Counted from the stretch's first letter, positions 1-9,609 are shown. The stretch is 64,000 nt of DNA from Aureispira sp. CCB-E (GCF_031326345.1 NZ_CP133671.1:1488001-1552000), one strand, 5' to 3'. Made by a program: numbers and translations. The notes: generated by a model not told the origin, from the sequence alone.

Positions 1-1
1 A

Positions 2-61
2 ACAGGTTGTATGGCTGCTTTAGATGCAGAGCGTTATTTAGCGGCAAAGGGATTGATATAA
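2..61 (+). CDS. trxB: Thioredoxin reductase, C-terminal end (partial)
   Basis: Only the last 19 codons are in the window, reading TGCMAALDAERYLAAKGLI before a TAA stop. The CMAALDAERYL stretch is the usual C-terminal FAD-contacting helix of bacterial thioredoxin reductase, which passes electrons from NADPH to thioredoxin in the cytoplasm. The rest of the gene lies upstream. A hairpin terminator follows within 100 bp. The call rests on a short but characteristic stretch. Confidence 0.8.
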   Translation, partial: TGCMAALDAERYLAAKGLI

Positions 62-118
62 TACAACTCGCATAGATTTTATACAAAAAAAAAGAAGCTA
101 TAGAGAATAGCTATAGAG

Positions 119-154
119 AGGCTTCCAAAATTATTTTTTGGAGGTCTTTTTTTT
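119..154 (+). terminator. Rho-independent terminator after trxB
   Basis: A TCCAAAA/TTTTGGA stem is followed by a run of eight T residues. It fits termination of the trxB transcript. Confidence 0.7.
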
Positions 155-313
155 GTTAGGTTGGTTTTAAAACTATGCTTTACAGTTGGTTATGTAGAAG
201 TAACTGATGAGGAAATTAGCAAGCAATTTATTTTTTGCGTATCATTGTGTCGTAATTAATCAAAATCCCAATGATAACCTTTATCATTATAATCCTCCAA
301 TGTTTAAATTTCA

Positions 314-724
314 ATGAAAGTCTTTAAATTTAGTTTGTTAGAGTGTTTTAAAGTGCGTAACCAAATTGCAGAAAATATTCTATGGATGCTTTGTTTTGCT
401 TTATGTAGTACTATTTGTTCATTTTCTACAATCGCATCGGATACAGGTGGAAATAAATTTGCTCAATTTCAAATTGATGATGCATCTTCTGCTGCTGCAT
501 ACAAAAAAATAGAACATTATATTCGAGCGCAACCAGAAATTTTGAAAGTAAGTATTGACATAGAGACAGGAATTGTATTTTGTTTGTTTGATGGAAATAC
601 TACTGTAGATGAAACTTCTTTTGCGCATTGGTTAACTCAAAAGCATTATACATTATCGTGTTATCGAGAAGGTGTCATTGGTGTTGACCCTATTCTAACT
701 AAAGAAGAATTTGAATGTATGTAA
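314..724 (+). CDS. Small exported protein with an HMA-like fold, no metal cysteines
   Basis: This 136-residue protein has a hydrophobic N-terminal stretch (residues about 22-42, ending in a small-residue cleavage-like site), so it is probably exported or membrane anchored. The remainder (about residues 50-120) has the alternating beta/alpha pattern of heavy-metal-associated (HMA) domains, including a 'P-E-I-L-K-V-S-I-D-I-E-T-G' strand-turn. The CxxC metal-binding pair is absent, so metal transport should not be assumed. No close neighbour suggests a role. I do not recognise a named family, and the HMA comparison is an inference from the pattern only. Confidence 0.5.
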   Translation: MKVFKFSLLECFKVRNQIAENILWMLCFALCSTICSFSTIASDTGGNKFAQFQIDDASSAAAYKKIEHYIRAQPEILKVSIDIETGIVFCLFDGNTTVDETSFAHWLTQKHYTLSCYREGVIGVDPILTKEEFECM

Positions 725-1286
725 TGTTGTTGGGTGTGTAGTTTAATATGTAATAAATTATTTGTCAGACAATATAGTATGAAATTGTAAAAACATATTA
801 TAGTTTTATAACATTTTATTTTTTTAAAAAAAAACAAAATAAATGAAACAAATATGAACCTATTTATCGTATAAATAAAAAAACACACTAATAAAGGAGT
901 TTCATTTTTTACTTCAAAACTTCAATGGGATGAAGTTTTGTTGGCACACAAATTACACAATTACACACACACGTAGCATACAGCCTCTTTTACTGTAACA
1001 AAGTCACTATCTATCTACTTATTAGCCATTAGAGTTTTATACTATTACAAAGTATTTTTGTTTTATACCACCATTCCATTACAAAACAAGAACTACGAAA
1101 TTTTATAGAAATAACATCAAAAACAATTTAGCCGAATTATTGAAACATTAAGGTGTTGAACACAACTTTATTTAAGTAAGCTCCACATCTTTATGTTAAG
1201 AATAAACCAAAATCTCGCTGCAAATGTATATGACTATAAATGGTCATATACGTCAAAAATTAATCAATTAGAGGTGTGCGTTGGGT

Positions 1287-1346
1287 GACAAATAAACTAC
1301 CTTGGCTATAGTGAAATAGTATATATTTAGGAGTAGTTTATTTGTC
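1287..1346. repeat. 14-bp perfect inverted repeat in a long spacer
   Basis: GACAAATAAACTAC (1287-1300) and its exact reverse complement (1333-1346) flank a 32-base AT-rich loop. It lies in the roughly 1-kb gene-free stretch 725-1778. The rest of 725-1260 shows no gene I can support. Confidence 0.6.
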
Positions 1347-1500
1347 CCCAATACCTACGAGAAAATAATTCATATCCTTGTTTAAGGACATATATCAATA
1401 CACAATAGTTCATTTAGGAGGAGGGATGCAGGGAGAGAGCAAGGGCTGATCTTGGGGAGGATTAGGATAACTTGCTCATTTTCTCATCCCTCAATGAAGC

Positions 1501-1780
1501 CATCAGTAGTTTGTTTAACCAATTTTAACCTGTTTAAGCAGACGATTTATATATATTGTTACATCAGTAGTTTGTATTCATCATCCATAGTATTGCACGG
1601 TATCTTTTGAAATAGAACGATACCAGTGACAAACTACTAATTTGAGGAGAGGTTTTTTGTGAAAATCCATAACCAATAAGAGATTTTACCTCCCTCAAGC
1701 AGCAAGAAACAGCTCTATCTGTCAGCTGTTTCAAGATTTCTTTCGACACTCAGGCTTCTCAGTTGCCTGAGTGTTTTTTT
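1501..1780 (+). ncRNA. Candidate structured RNA, unknown class
   Basis: The plus strand here can fold into consecutive hairpins. AGTAGTTTGT (1566-1575) pairs with ACAAACTACT (1629-1638) and encloses GGTATC/GATACC (1599-1604, 1619-1624). TTGAGGAGAGG (1642-1652) pairs with CCTCCCTCAA (1689-1698) with one bulge. GAAACAGC/GCTGTTTC (1706-1713, 1725-1732) forms a third. A strong terminator ends the series. A second copy of CATCAGTAGTTTGT lies at 1501-1514 and could compete for the same partner strand. I recognise no known RNA family. The 5' end is not defined. Confidence 0.4.
1747..1780 (+). terminator. Strong rightward intrinsic terminator
   Basis: CACTCAGGC (1747-1755) and GCCTGAGTG (1765-1773) form a 9-bp stem followed by seven T residues. 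No protein gene upstream uses it on this strand; it ends the candidate structured RNA. Confidence 0.75.
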
Positions 1781-2666
1781 ATAGCCATTCCAAAGTTTCT
1801 GGCACCTGCTGAAATAGGTTATCAAGGACTGTAATGGTTGTTGCTTGTCGTTGCATTTCTCGCCAAACGGTAGGATGTGCTTGATTGATAAGTTGCTGTT
1901 GCAAATTTAAACTGGCATAACTTTTTTGCGCCTCCAACGAAAAGGTTTGAAAATATTTGGAAGGAGTAAATAGTTGATAGAGTTGCTCAAGAGAAGAACA
2001 AGATTGAATATCTATATATTGTTGTAGCAAGGTTTGGTAATTTTGATAAGCCTGCAATCGGTTTTTTACTAATCCGTCTCGAGTGTTAAGTTGCAATGTC
2101 TCAATAGTATAAGCAGCGCGCTTGTAAGCTCTGGTTTGTTTGTTTGTAGCTTTGGGATAGAACAAACCACTGTGTAAGTCCAATTGTAAATAATCTAAGG
2201 GATTCTCTGTTCTAGGATTAATAAAAACGGCATCCTCATTAGGAGGGGGAATAAATTGGTAGTCTTTGACTAAGTTGATGACTTTGGCAGAATCAGGTGT
2301 TTTGAAGATTTTAAATTGTGAAACTTTGTGCTTGCCATTGCATTGTTTGCAAGTCCATAGGTAGTTTTCCCACACAAATGTTTTGTTAGGATACAAGCCT
2401 CTAGGGTAAATATGCTCAATAGTAGTTCCTATATTGGCTTCACAGTAATTGCAATAATTATTAGTGCCAATAGCAATTTTTTGAAGCTCCTTTTCTACTC
2501 GATTAAAAGCTGCTTTTTGAGCATTGGTCTTTTTTTTATTTTGCCAAAGTACTTTAGCTTGTTTTACTTTTGTTTTGTAATCAGGTAAGGCATCAATATC
2601 TTTTTGTAATTTTTGTAGATGATTGAGGATACCTTTGCGTATGGTAGTTGGATTGGTTTTTATCAT
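1779..2666 (-). CDS. HNH endonuclease, TIGR02646/PtuB-like
   Basis: This 295-residue protein carries an HNH zinc-finger nuclease core near residues 72-112: CNYC, then EHIYPRG, then an N in WENYLWTC, then CKQCNGKH. The two CxxC pairs would hold structural zinc and the His/Asn would cut DNA. This arrangement is typical of the TIGR02646 family, which includes PtuB, the nuclease of the Septu anti-phage system and of some retron effectors. PtuB normally follows the ATPase gene ptuA. Here the upstream neighbour is a carboxylase subunit on the same strand behind a terminator, so no ATPase partner is visible. Function in defence is therefore an inference. Confidence 0.7.
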   Translation of the reverse strand: MIKTNPTTIRKGILNHLQKLQKDIDALPDYKTKVKQAKVLWQNKKKTNAQKAAFNRVEKELQKIAIGTNNYCNYCEANIGTTIEHIYPRGLYPNKTFVWENYLWTCKQCNGKHKVSQFKIFKTPDSAKVINLVKDYQFIPPPNEDAVFINPRTENPLDYLQLDLHSGLFYPKATNKQTRAYKRAAYTIETLQLNTRDGLVKNRLQAYQNYQTLLQQYIDIQSCSSLEQLYQLFTPSKYFQTFSLEAQKSYASLNLQQQLINQAHPTVWREMQRQATTITVLDNLFQQVPETLEWL

Positions 2667-2696
2667 AGAATAAGAAATGACAGCTTGAAGTTACTG

Positions 2697-2735
2697 CGCA
2701 AAAAAACAAAAGGAGTAGCTTTTGCCACTCCTTTT
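2697..2735 (-). terminator. Leftward intrinsic terminator after the carboxylase gene
   Basis: AAAAGGAGT (2708-2716) and ACTCCTTTT (2727-2735) form a stem. Read on the minus strand it is followed by a T-rich run, so it ends transcription from the gene at 2751-4292 before the HNH gene. Confidence 0.75.
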
Positions 2736-2750
2736 GGTAATATGTATAGC

Positions 2751-4292
2751 TTACAAAGGCAAATTACCATGTTTTTTACGAGGCAATTGATCCACTTTGT
2801 TTTCTAACATCTTGAAGGCTCGAATTAATTTTTGTCTAGTTTGGTTGGGCTCGATTACCTCATCCACAAAGCCACGGAAAGCAGCGCGATAAGGATCTGC
2901 AAATTTGTCTGCATATTCAGCTTCTTTTTCTGCTAGTTTAGCCTCAGGATCGGCAGCATTTTTAATCTCATTTCTGAAAATAATTTCACTAGCTCCTTTG
3001 GCTCCCATCACGGCAATTTCCGCAGAAGGCCAAGCATAATTCATGTCTGCTCCAATGTGTTTAGAGTTCATTACGTCATAAGCACCCCCATACGCTTTTC
3101 TTGTGATAACCGTAATTCTTGGAACAGTCGCTTCACAGAATGCATACAATAACTTGGCTCCATTCGTAATAATGCCATTCCATTCTTGGTCGGTACCAGG
3201 CAAGAAACCAGGAACATCTTCCAAAACTAATAGAGGAATGTTAAAGCTATCACAGAAACGGACAAAACGTCCGCCTTTTCTAGAGCAATCTACATCCAAA
3301 CAACCTGCTAAAATCATTGGATTGTTGGCAACAACTCCAATTGATCGACCTCCTAAGCGAGCGAAACCAACAATAATATTTTCGGCATAGTCTTTATTAA
3401 CCTCGTAAAAGGAATCTCCATCTACAATTTCGTGAATGACTGAACGCATATCATAAGGTACGTTGGCACTATCAGGAAGAATCGTATCTAGGGCTGTACG
3501 CGTTTCATCACTAGGCGTGTAGGCTAAGCGAGGCGTTTCCTCTTCACAGTTTTGAGGAATATAAGAAAGCAATTTTTTTAATTGATTGATGCAGTCAATA
3601 TCATTGGCAGCTGTAAAATGGGTCACTCCAGATTTTGTAGCATGAGTCATGGCTCCTCCTAACTCTTCAGAAGTAACATCTTCATTTGTTACAGTCTTAA
3701 CAACATTAGGACCTGTAATAAACATATAAGAGGTGTTCTCTACCATATAAATAAAATCTGTAATGGCAGGAGAATAAACAGCACCACCAGCACAAGGTCC
3801 CATGATGGCTGAAATTTGAGGAATAACACCCGATGCTCTTGTATTTCTATAAAAAATATCAGCATAGCCTCCAAGAGACTGAACACCTTCTTGAATACGA
3901 GCTCCGCCAGAGTCATTCAAGCCAATTATTGGCGCTCCATTACGCAAGGCCATGTCCATTAATTTGCATATTTTTTCTGCATGGGTTTCGGACAATGATC
4001 CTCCAAAAACAGTAAAGTCTTGTGCAAATACATAAATCAATCGACCATTTACAGTCCCGTATCCTGTTACTACACCATCGCCATAATATTTTTGTTTTTC
4101 CATTCCAAAATCGACACAACGATGGGTAACTAGCATACCAATTTCTTCAAAAGAACCTTCATCTAACAAGAAGTGAATACGCTCTCTAGCGGTCAACTTC
4201 CCTTTTTCATGTTGTTTTTCTATTCTTTTTTCGCCACCACCTAATTTGGCTTCGGCTACTTTATTAGCTAGTTTCTCAAACTTATCTTGCAT
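2751..4292 (-). CDS. Acyl-CoA (propionyl-CoA type) carboxylase, carboxyltransferase beta chain
   Basis: At 513 residues this matches the usual length of the carboxyltransferase chain of propionyl/methylcrotonyl-type carboxylases. It transfers carboxyl from carboxybiotin to an acyl-CoA in the cytoplasm. Visible family features are the N-terminal [10 protein letters not shown], the [11 protein letters not shown] and GARIQEGV segments of the crotonase-like N half, and [20 protein letters not shown] and [10 protein letters not shown] in the C half. It is transcribed alone, with a terminator just downstream, so the biotin-carboxylase subunit must be elsewhere. The acyl substrate cannot be read from sequence. 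Confidence 0.9.
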   Translation of the reverse strand: MQDKFEKLANKVAEAKLGGGEKRIEKQHEKGKLTARERIHFLLDEGSFEEIGMLVTHRCVDFGMEKQKYYGDGVVTGYGTVNGRLIYVFAQDFTVFGGSLSETHAEKICKLMDMALRNGAPIIGLNDSGGARIQEGVQSLGGYADIFYRNTRASGVIPQISAIMGPCAGGAVYSPAITDFIYMVENTSYMFITGPNVVKTVTNEDVTSEELGGAMTHATKSGVTHFTAANDIDCINQLKKLLSYIPQNCEEETPRLAYTPSDETRTALDTILPDSANVPYDMRSVIHEIVDGDSFYEVNKDYAENIIVGFARLGGRSIGVVANNPMILAGCLDVDCSRKGGRFVRFCDSFNIPLLVLEDVPGFLPGTDQEWNGIITNGAKLLYAFCEATVPRITVITRKAYGGAYDVMNSKHIGADMNYAWPSAEIAVMGAKGASEIIFRNEIKNAADPEAKLAEKEAEYADKFADPYRAAFRGFVDEVIEPNQTRQKLIRAFKMLENKVDQLPRKKHGNLPL

Positions 4293-5037
4293 GTTTAGAA
4301 TGATTATAACGTGTCGAAATATTTTGTGATTTTACACCAACAAAGTTTGATTTTTTATAGCAAAAAACCAAAGCAATTTAGCAATAAATATAACGCAAGA
4401 TAATTATTTATCTCAAAATAAAATACTAATCTACATGAGTTGAATAGAATATGTTGAACGTTTGACTCATGCTGGGGTGATTGTAATGTTATCTGTTAGT
4501 TAGAAGAATGGCTTCTATAATCGTTTGGGAATCTCTAAACCTCTTGGAGTTCTATGGTATTAATAGTTCGTTGAAAGTAAAAATAATACAAAAGTTATCG
4601 GTCACAATGCTAAGGGAATCAATAAGAAATAGTGCTCTAGGTAGCATATAGAACGAGTCGTATTAGAGCAAACTACGAATCAAAATTTCAAACGTTTTTA
4701 TTTACTTCGTGTCATAAATACTTCCTTTTTTCTCTTTTTTTCTTACCTTAATATGGTCTTCCCTTGTTAAATTTCAAATTTATGACCATTTGCTATTACC
4801 CAAACACAAACAAAGATATAGTAAGGTCTATTACTACCACATTCTAAGCTTACTTCTTTGTACTCCTGTTGCATCTTGATTATGACAAAAATATGCATTC
4901 TTATAAAGCTCAAAACCTAAATTCAGAAACATCGTTACTGTGGTTTTTTAGGTTGTTAGAACTACATAATAGAATGGTTTTTTGAATCAGAAAAAGAACA
5001 ATGAGCAAACAAAGGAAGTAATAAATTTAATAGCAAT
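4293..5037. other. 745-bp gene-free spacer between divergent genes
   Basis: No supportable ORF or RNA gene. It should hold the promoters of the leftward carboxylase and the rightward LRR gene. A short CATGAGT/ACTCATG inverted repeat occurs at 4434-4440 and 4465-4471. Otherwise I see only AT-rich sequence. Confidence 0.5.
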
Positions 5038-6585
5038 ATGAAAGTTATAGGTATCATTTGCCTGCTTTTTGTTAGCACTACTATATGGGCTCAATATGAA
5101 AATAAAGAGCAAGGTTCTAGGATTTTTTACAACCTAGAAGAAGCGCTGCAAACACCTAAAAAGGTGTTCAAATTATATTTGGAGCATGATAACTTAGAGG
5201 AATTACCTGAAAGAATTGTTGAGTTAACAGAGTTGAGAGAATTACAACTTGGGGGCAATCCAGATCTAAATTGGGAATTTACGTTTCGTTTGTTAGGACA
5301 GTTGCCTCAATTAGAGAAGTTAAGTCTTAGCGAAAATAAAATCAAGAACCTCCCTGCTGCTGTTGTTAAACTTCAAGCATTAAAGACGCTTATTCTGGTC
5401 GATAATCCAGATTTAGAGTGGCAGCAAGTTTTTAATTACTTGGGACAGTTGCCTCAATTAGAAACATTGGATATTGGTAATAATAAGATCAAAGATTTGC
5501 CCCCCAATGTCAAAAAATTGCTTGCTATAAAGAAGTTGTTTTTATGGAATAATCAAATGATTAATTTACCTCCAACGATTGGAAGTTTAACAACCTTAGA
5601 AGAACTAGATTTATCCAACAATCAACTAAGACGTTTAACTTCTACCATCAATCAATTGAAAAACCTTCAGCGACTTTATCTTTGGAACAATCATTTGACA
5701 GAGCTTCCAGATGAATTAGGAAAGCTGAAAAACTTAGAAATGTTGAATTTGGGTGGGAATAATTTGACAACTCTACCAACAACTATATACCAACTAAGAA
5801 AACTGAAAAACCTAGGGTTAGCATACAATGATTTGCTATATTTTCCTAAAAAATTCTCCAAATTAAAAAACTTGCGAAGTTTAGATTTGGAAGGAAATCC
5901 GAACTTAAATTGGGTATCTGTTTTTGCTAAGCCTGAGCAGCTAAAAGAATTGGCGGTATTAAATTTAATTAATAACCAACTGATTGATCTACCCCTCAAT
6001 ATAGATCGTTTGCCTAATCTACAAGTGCTTGATATAAAACAGAATCCAGATATTAACTGGCGTTCAGCCTTTATACAATTGGCTGCTGTAGAGAGTTTAC
6101 AGCAATTGGATATTTCTAATAATAACATACAGGATTTGCCGTCAGAAATTACTTCTATCAAAAATTTAAAATACTTGCATTTGGGGTCCAATCCAAGCTT
6201 GAAGTGGAAGGAAGCTTTTTATAGTATTTCCAAGCTTAAAAGCTTAGAGACTCTAATTTTGAGTAGCAACGAATTAAAAGAATTGGCAAGAGAAATCAAC
6301 CAACTAACCAATTTAAAAGAGCTTGAATTGGGAAATAACCCTGCTTTAGATTTAGACGATTTGTTTGAAACGCTTTCATCCATGCATAATCTAGAAACAC
6401 TTAGTTTGATAGACAACAAAATTTCTCAAGTTTCTTTATCTATTGGAAAATTAAAACATTTAAAAGTACTCCATTTTTGGATGAATGAGATTCATTTAAA
6501 TTCATCGGAGCATAAGAGTATACAAAGCTTGTTGCCTAAAACAAGCATTATTTATATGCCTCGATATTTATCAACTGTGCGCTAA
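5038..6585 (+). CDS. Secreted leucine-rich repeat protein
   Basis: This 515-residue protein begins with a signal peptide (MKVIGIICLLFVSTTIWAQ). The rest is built almost entirely of leucine-rich repeats of about 23 residues (L-x-x-L-x-L-x-x-N-x-L/I-x-x-L-P). The P-rich ascending pattern resembles the bacterial 'IPxxL' and plant-type LRRs. Longer units with N-P-D-L-N-W insertions (about residues 75, 120, 295, 340) break the regular period. LRR proteins usually bind other proteins. No T9SS sorting domain is present at the C terminus, so it is probably periplasmic or released rather than anchored. The partner is unknown. Confidence 0.85.
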   Translation: MKVIGIICLLFVSTTIWAQYENKEQGSRIFYNLEEALQTPKKVFKLYLEHDNLEELPERIVELTELRELQLGGNPDLNWEFTFRLLGQLPQLEKLSLSENKIKNLPAAVVKLQALKTLILVDNPDLEWQQVFNYLGQLPQLETLDIGNNKIKDLPPNVKKLLAIKKLFLWNNQMINLPPTIGSLTTLEELDLSNNQLRRLTSTINQLKNLQRLYLWNNHLTELPDELGKLKNLEMLNLGGNNLTTLPTTIYQLRKLKNLGLAYNDLLYFPKKFSKLKNLRSLDLEGNPNLNWVSVFAKPEQLKELAVLNLINNQLIDLPLNIDRLPNLQVLDIKQNPDINWRSAFIQLAAVESLQQLDISNNNIQDLPSEITSIKNLKYLHLGSNPSLKWKEAFYSISKLKSLETLILSSNELKELAREINQLTNLKELELGNNPALDLDDLFETLSSMHNLETLSLIDNKISQVSLSIGKLKHLKVLHFWMNEIHLNSSEHKSIQSLLPKTSIIYMPRYLSTVR

Positions 6586-6620
6586 CTTTTCTGAACAATT
6601 ATAAATACAAACCATATCTT

Positions 6621-7163
6621 ATGTGGAATCAAGATATTTATCTTCAAACATTGTTATTTGCAGGGCATGCACACCGAAAGCAAAAAGTACCTGCCTCTGA
6701 AATGTCTTATGTAGTGCACATCACGAATGTAGCCATGGAAGTAGCCAATGCATTGGTTCAACATCCGAGTGACGATTGGGATGGAACTTTTGCCATACAG
6801 TGTGCGTTATTGCATGATACTATTGAAGATACCGAAGTAGAATACGAAGATTTAGTAGCAGAGTTTGGTTCTCAAATTGCGGCAGGTGTTTTGGCCTTAA
6901 CCAAAAATCAGAAATTACCAAAAGAGGTTCAAATGGCAGATAGTTTGGCTCGAATTGTAGCACAAGGAAAAGAAGTTCGAATCGTTAAAATGGCAGACCG
7001 AATCAATAATTTGCAAAAACCTCCCAAGCATTGGGATGCTGCCAAAATGAAACGTTACCAGAAAGAAGCAGTGTTGATTTTAGAGCAGCTGGGAGGCATA
7101 CACCCTTATATTGAAGCTCGTTTAAAACAAAAAATTGACGACTATAAACAATATTTTGAATAA
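6621..7163 (+). CDS. HD-domain hydrolase, MESH1/SpoT-like
   Basis: The 180-residue product consists of a single HD domain of the RelA/SpoT N-terminal type. The metal-binding His occurs early (AHRKQKVPA followed by YVVHI), the HD motif is in ALLHDTIEDT, and a later VKMADRINNL segment supplies further catalytic residues. There is no synthetase, TGS or ACT domain. Stand-alone proteins of this kind (MESH1, small alarmone hydrolases) remove the 3'-pyrophosphate from ppGpp, and some act on NADPH. The gene is 35 bp after the LRR gene and 65 bp before the sirtuin, so co-transcription is possible. Confidence 0.8.
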   Translation: MWNQDIYLQTLLFAGHAHRKQKVPASEMSYVVHITNVAMEVANALVQHPSDDWDGTFAIQCALLHDTIEDTEVEYEDLVAEFGSQIAAGVLALTKNQKLPKEVQMADSLARIVAQGKEVRIVKMADRINNLQKPPKHWDAAKMKRYQKEAVLILEQLGGIHPYIEARLKQKIDDYKQYFE

Positions 7164-7228
7164 GAGATTTTGGAATAAGCGGTTCTATTTTAGGTAACTA
7201 TTACAACGTAAAATATAGCGAAAAAGCA

Positions 7229-7912
7229 ATGAAAAAGAAAAAAATAGTGGTTCTGACAGGAGCAGGAATTAGTGCTGAAAGTGGTATCCAAACCTTTAGA
7301 GATGCAGATGGTTTGTGGGAAGGACACGATGTAATGGAAGTGGCATCTCCACAAGGATGGAACAAAAACCAAGAGTTGGTATTAAATTTTTACAATCAAC
7401 GCCGTGCGCAGTTGCATACTGTGAAACCGAATGAGGCGCACAAGGCTTTGGCAGAGTTAGAGCAAAAATATGAGGTGTGTATTATTACACAAAATGTTGA
7501 TGATTTACACGAACGTGGTGGTTCTTCTAGAGTGGTGCATCTGCATGGAGAACTCAAAAAAGTACGCAGTACTTTAGACGAAAACTTGGTGTATGATTGG
7601 GAAAAGGATGTACGCTTAGGCGATAAATGCGATAAAGGAGGGCAATTAAGACCACACATTGTATGGTTTGGTGAAGCTGTACCTTTAATCGAGGTAGCTA
7701 CTCAAATTTGTGGGATTGCAGATATTTTTATCATTGTTGGCACATCCATGCAAGTTTATCCCGCTGCTGGTTTGGTGAATTTTGTAGACGATGAGGTGCC
7801 AAAGTATTTTATTGATCCCAATCCTGCTGCTGTCAATGTGCCTAATTTAAGAGTCATTGCAGATAAAGCATCTACTGGAGTACGAAATTTGGTGAATGAA
7901 TTGATGCAGTAA
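7229..7912 (+). CDS. cobB: NAD-dependent protein deacylase, class III sirtuin
   Basis: The 227-residue protein has the sirtuin NAD-binding motif TGAGISAESGI, the ITQNVDDLH motif and the catalytic histidine in LHGEL (residue 106). The C-terminal GTSMQVYPAAGL binds NAD. FYNQRR contains the Tyr-x-x-Arg pair that makes SIRT5/CobB-type enzymes prefer succinyl- or malonyl-lysine. The four zinc cysteines usual in sirtuins are not conserved: the first pair is replaced near RSTLDE and only one Cys remains in GDKCDKG. I believe this variant is common in Bacteroidota. Activity is still likely because the catalytic site is intact. Confidence 0.88.
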   Translation: MKKKKIVVLTGAGISAESGIQTFRDADGLWEGHDVMEVASPQGWNKNQELVLNFYNQRRAQLHTVKPNEAHKALAELEQKYEVCIITQNVDDLHERGGSSRVVHLHGELKKVRSTLDENLVYDWEKDVRLGDKCDKGGQLRPHIVWFGEAVPLIEVATQICGIADIFIIVGTSMQVYPAAGLVNFVDDEVPKYFIDPNPAAVNVPNLRVIADKASTGVRNLVNELMQ

Positions 7913-8111
7913 GGTAAGTTAAAAAGCAATCAATGTATATGCTGTTTTGTAGTTGTTTGACTTTATCTAATGATTGGCTTAAAAATGAAAAGAACTTCGC
8001 CATCTCTGGATTTTATTTTCTTATGTTTGTAGAACTAGTTAGCCATATAGCTAACTATGAGATAATATTAGAGAGACTAATATAGACTTATTGGACTGTT
8101 TAAACATTCTT

Positions 8112-8678
8112 ATGAAAGAAAATGAGACAAAAAATCCTTGGACAACGCTGGAACGTACAGAGATTTACGAAAACCCTTGGATCAAAGTAACCGAGCATCA
8201 AGTACTTAATCCTGCTGGAAATGAGGGGATTTATGGTTTGGTACATTTTAAGAATATTGCGATTGGAATTGTTCCTTTAGATGAAGATCGCAATACTTGG
8301 TTGGTAGGGCAGTATCGCTATGCTCTAGGGCGTTATAGTTGGGAAATTCCCGAAGGGGGCTGCCTGATTGGCAAAGAAACCAAATTAGAAGCTGCACAAC
8401 GAGAGTTAAAAGAGGAAACAGGATTGGAAGCAAAAGAGTGGACTGAAATCATGGAAATGCATCTTTCAAATTCTGTAACGGATGAAGTAGGGTATGTTTT
8501 TGTTGCTAAAAACTTGACCAAAGGAATTGCTCAGCCAGAAGACACCGAAGAATTGAAGTTAAAAAAAATACCGTTTGAAACAGCATTGGAAATGTGTATG
8601 CGTGGAGAAATTACAGATAGCTTGACGTTGTTGGCACTGTTTAAAACCAAACTGTTAATGGAGCAGGGGGTGTTGTAA
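8112..8678 (+). CDS. NUDIX hydrolase, ADP-ribose pyrophosphatase type
   Basis: The start chosen is the ATG giving MKENETKNPW, since the upstream in-frame codons add only a short unlikely extension. The 188-residue protein has a complete NUDIX box (G-x5-E-x7-REL-x-EE-x-G from GCLIGKE to RELKEETGLE), which binds Mg2+ for hydrolysis of nucleoside diphosphates linked to another moiety. The N-terminal beta strands and the WEIPEGG lead-in resemble ADP-ribose/ADP-sugar pyrophosphatases (NudF-like). It lies downstream of the NAD-consuming sirtuin, which fits a role in clearing ADP-ribose derivatives, but this link is inference. Confidence 0.85.
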   Translation: MKENETKNPWTTLERTEIYENPWIKVTEHQVLNPAGNEGIYGLVHFKNIAIGIVPLDEDRNTWLVGQYRYALGRYSWEIPEGGCLIGKETKLEAAQRELKEETGLEAKEWTEIMEMHLSNSVTDEVGYVFVAKNLTKGIAQPEDTEELKLKKIPFETALEMCMRGEITDSLTLLALFKTKLLMEQGVL

Positions 8679-8699
8679 AACCTTTTGCACCATAGAAAT

Positions 8700-8729
8700 G
8701 CCTCTTTTTGTCGAACAAAAAGGGGCGTT
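8700..8729 (+). terminator. Intrinsic terminator after the NUDIX gene
   Basis: A 12-bp stem GCCTCTTTTTGT/ACAAAAAGGGGC with a three-base loop follows the stop codon. The T-tract after it is short, so strength is uncertain. Confidence 0.55.
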
Positions 8730-8833
8730 TGTATAAGTATCTTGATGCTAATATAGCAACCTGAACTTTTTGAGAGAGGTAGAGGTTAAAAAAAGAATAG
8801 ACGGACAATCAATTATCACGAAAAATAATCCAA

Positions 8834-9604
8834 ATGATACAAGTTGAACAGCTTAGTAAACAATATAAATTGACCAAGAAGCAGCAACAAGAACTGCAAG
8901 CAAAAACCAATTCGATATATGCCGTTAATGACATCAGTTTTGTGTGTCAACCTGGACGTGTATTCTCTTTGTTGGGACCGAATGGGGCAGGTAAAACGAC
9001 TACTTTGAGAATGATTGCGACAATTTTGAAGCCTTCCAAAGGAGATGTTCTAGTTAGTGGTCATAGTGTGGTGCATGAATCGGAAGCCGTGCGCCGAAAG
9101 ATTGGTTTTTTGACAGGTTCTACTAATTTGTACGACCGTTTGACACCCGAAGAGATTGTTCGATATTTTGCCGATTTATATGGAATGTCTAAATCAGACT
9201 TTAAAACTCGAAAAGAGGAGCTATTCGAGCAGTTAGGGATTAATGATTTTTTGAAAAAACGGATTGGGCAATTGTCTACTGGTATGAAGCAAAAAGTTTC
9301 TATTGCAAGAAGTATGATTCACAATCCTGATGTTGTTATTTTTGATGAACCTACTTCGGGTTTGGATGTTATCACGGCTAATAATATTATTGAGTTGATT
9401 CGAAATTGTAAGAAGGAAGGAAAAACGGTAATTTTTTCATCGCATATTATGAGTGAGGTAGACTTGCTTTGCGATGATTTGGCAATTATCAATAAGGGGC
9501 AATTAATTTATAGTAATACCATGGAAGCTTATCGCCAACTTTCCGCCAACCAGTCGCTTACAGAGACATTTATTCAATTAGTTCAACAAAATCAAGCTCA
9601 ATAG
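8834..9604 (+). CDS. ABC transporter ATP-binding protein, NatA type
   Basis: The 256-residue ATPase shows Walker A GPNGAGKTT, signature LSTGMKQK, Walker B VVIFDEPTSGLD and the switch histidine in IFSSHIMSEV. The gene ends five bases before the permease gene at 9610, so the two form one exporter. The closest familiar arrangement is NatA of the NatAB Na+ efflux pump, and related two-gene exporters of Bacteroidota share it. The transported substrate cannot be read from sequence. Confidence 0.9.
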   Translation: MIQVEQLSKQYKLTKKQQQELQAKTNSIYAVNDISFVCQPGRVFSLLGPNGAGKTTTLRMIATILKPSKGDVLVSGHSVVHESEAVRRKIGFLTGSTNLYDRLTPEEIVRYFADLYGMSKSDFKTRKEELFEQLGINDFLKKRIGQLSTGMKQKVSIARSMIHNPDVVIFDEPTSGLDVITANNIIELIRNCKKEGKTVIFSSHIMSEVDLLCDDLAIINKGQLIYSNTMEAYRQLSANQSLTETFIQLVQQNQAQ

Positions 9605-9609
9605 TTCCT

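Noticed and set aside
1564-1749. 61-codon reverse ORF
   Set aside because: It lies in the antisense of strong hairpins and a terminator, which explain the sequence better.
1501-2666. Retron (structured RNA next to PtuB-like nuclease)
   Set aside because: No reverse transcriptase or PtuA is present and the strands do not match a retron order.
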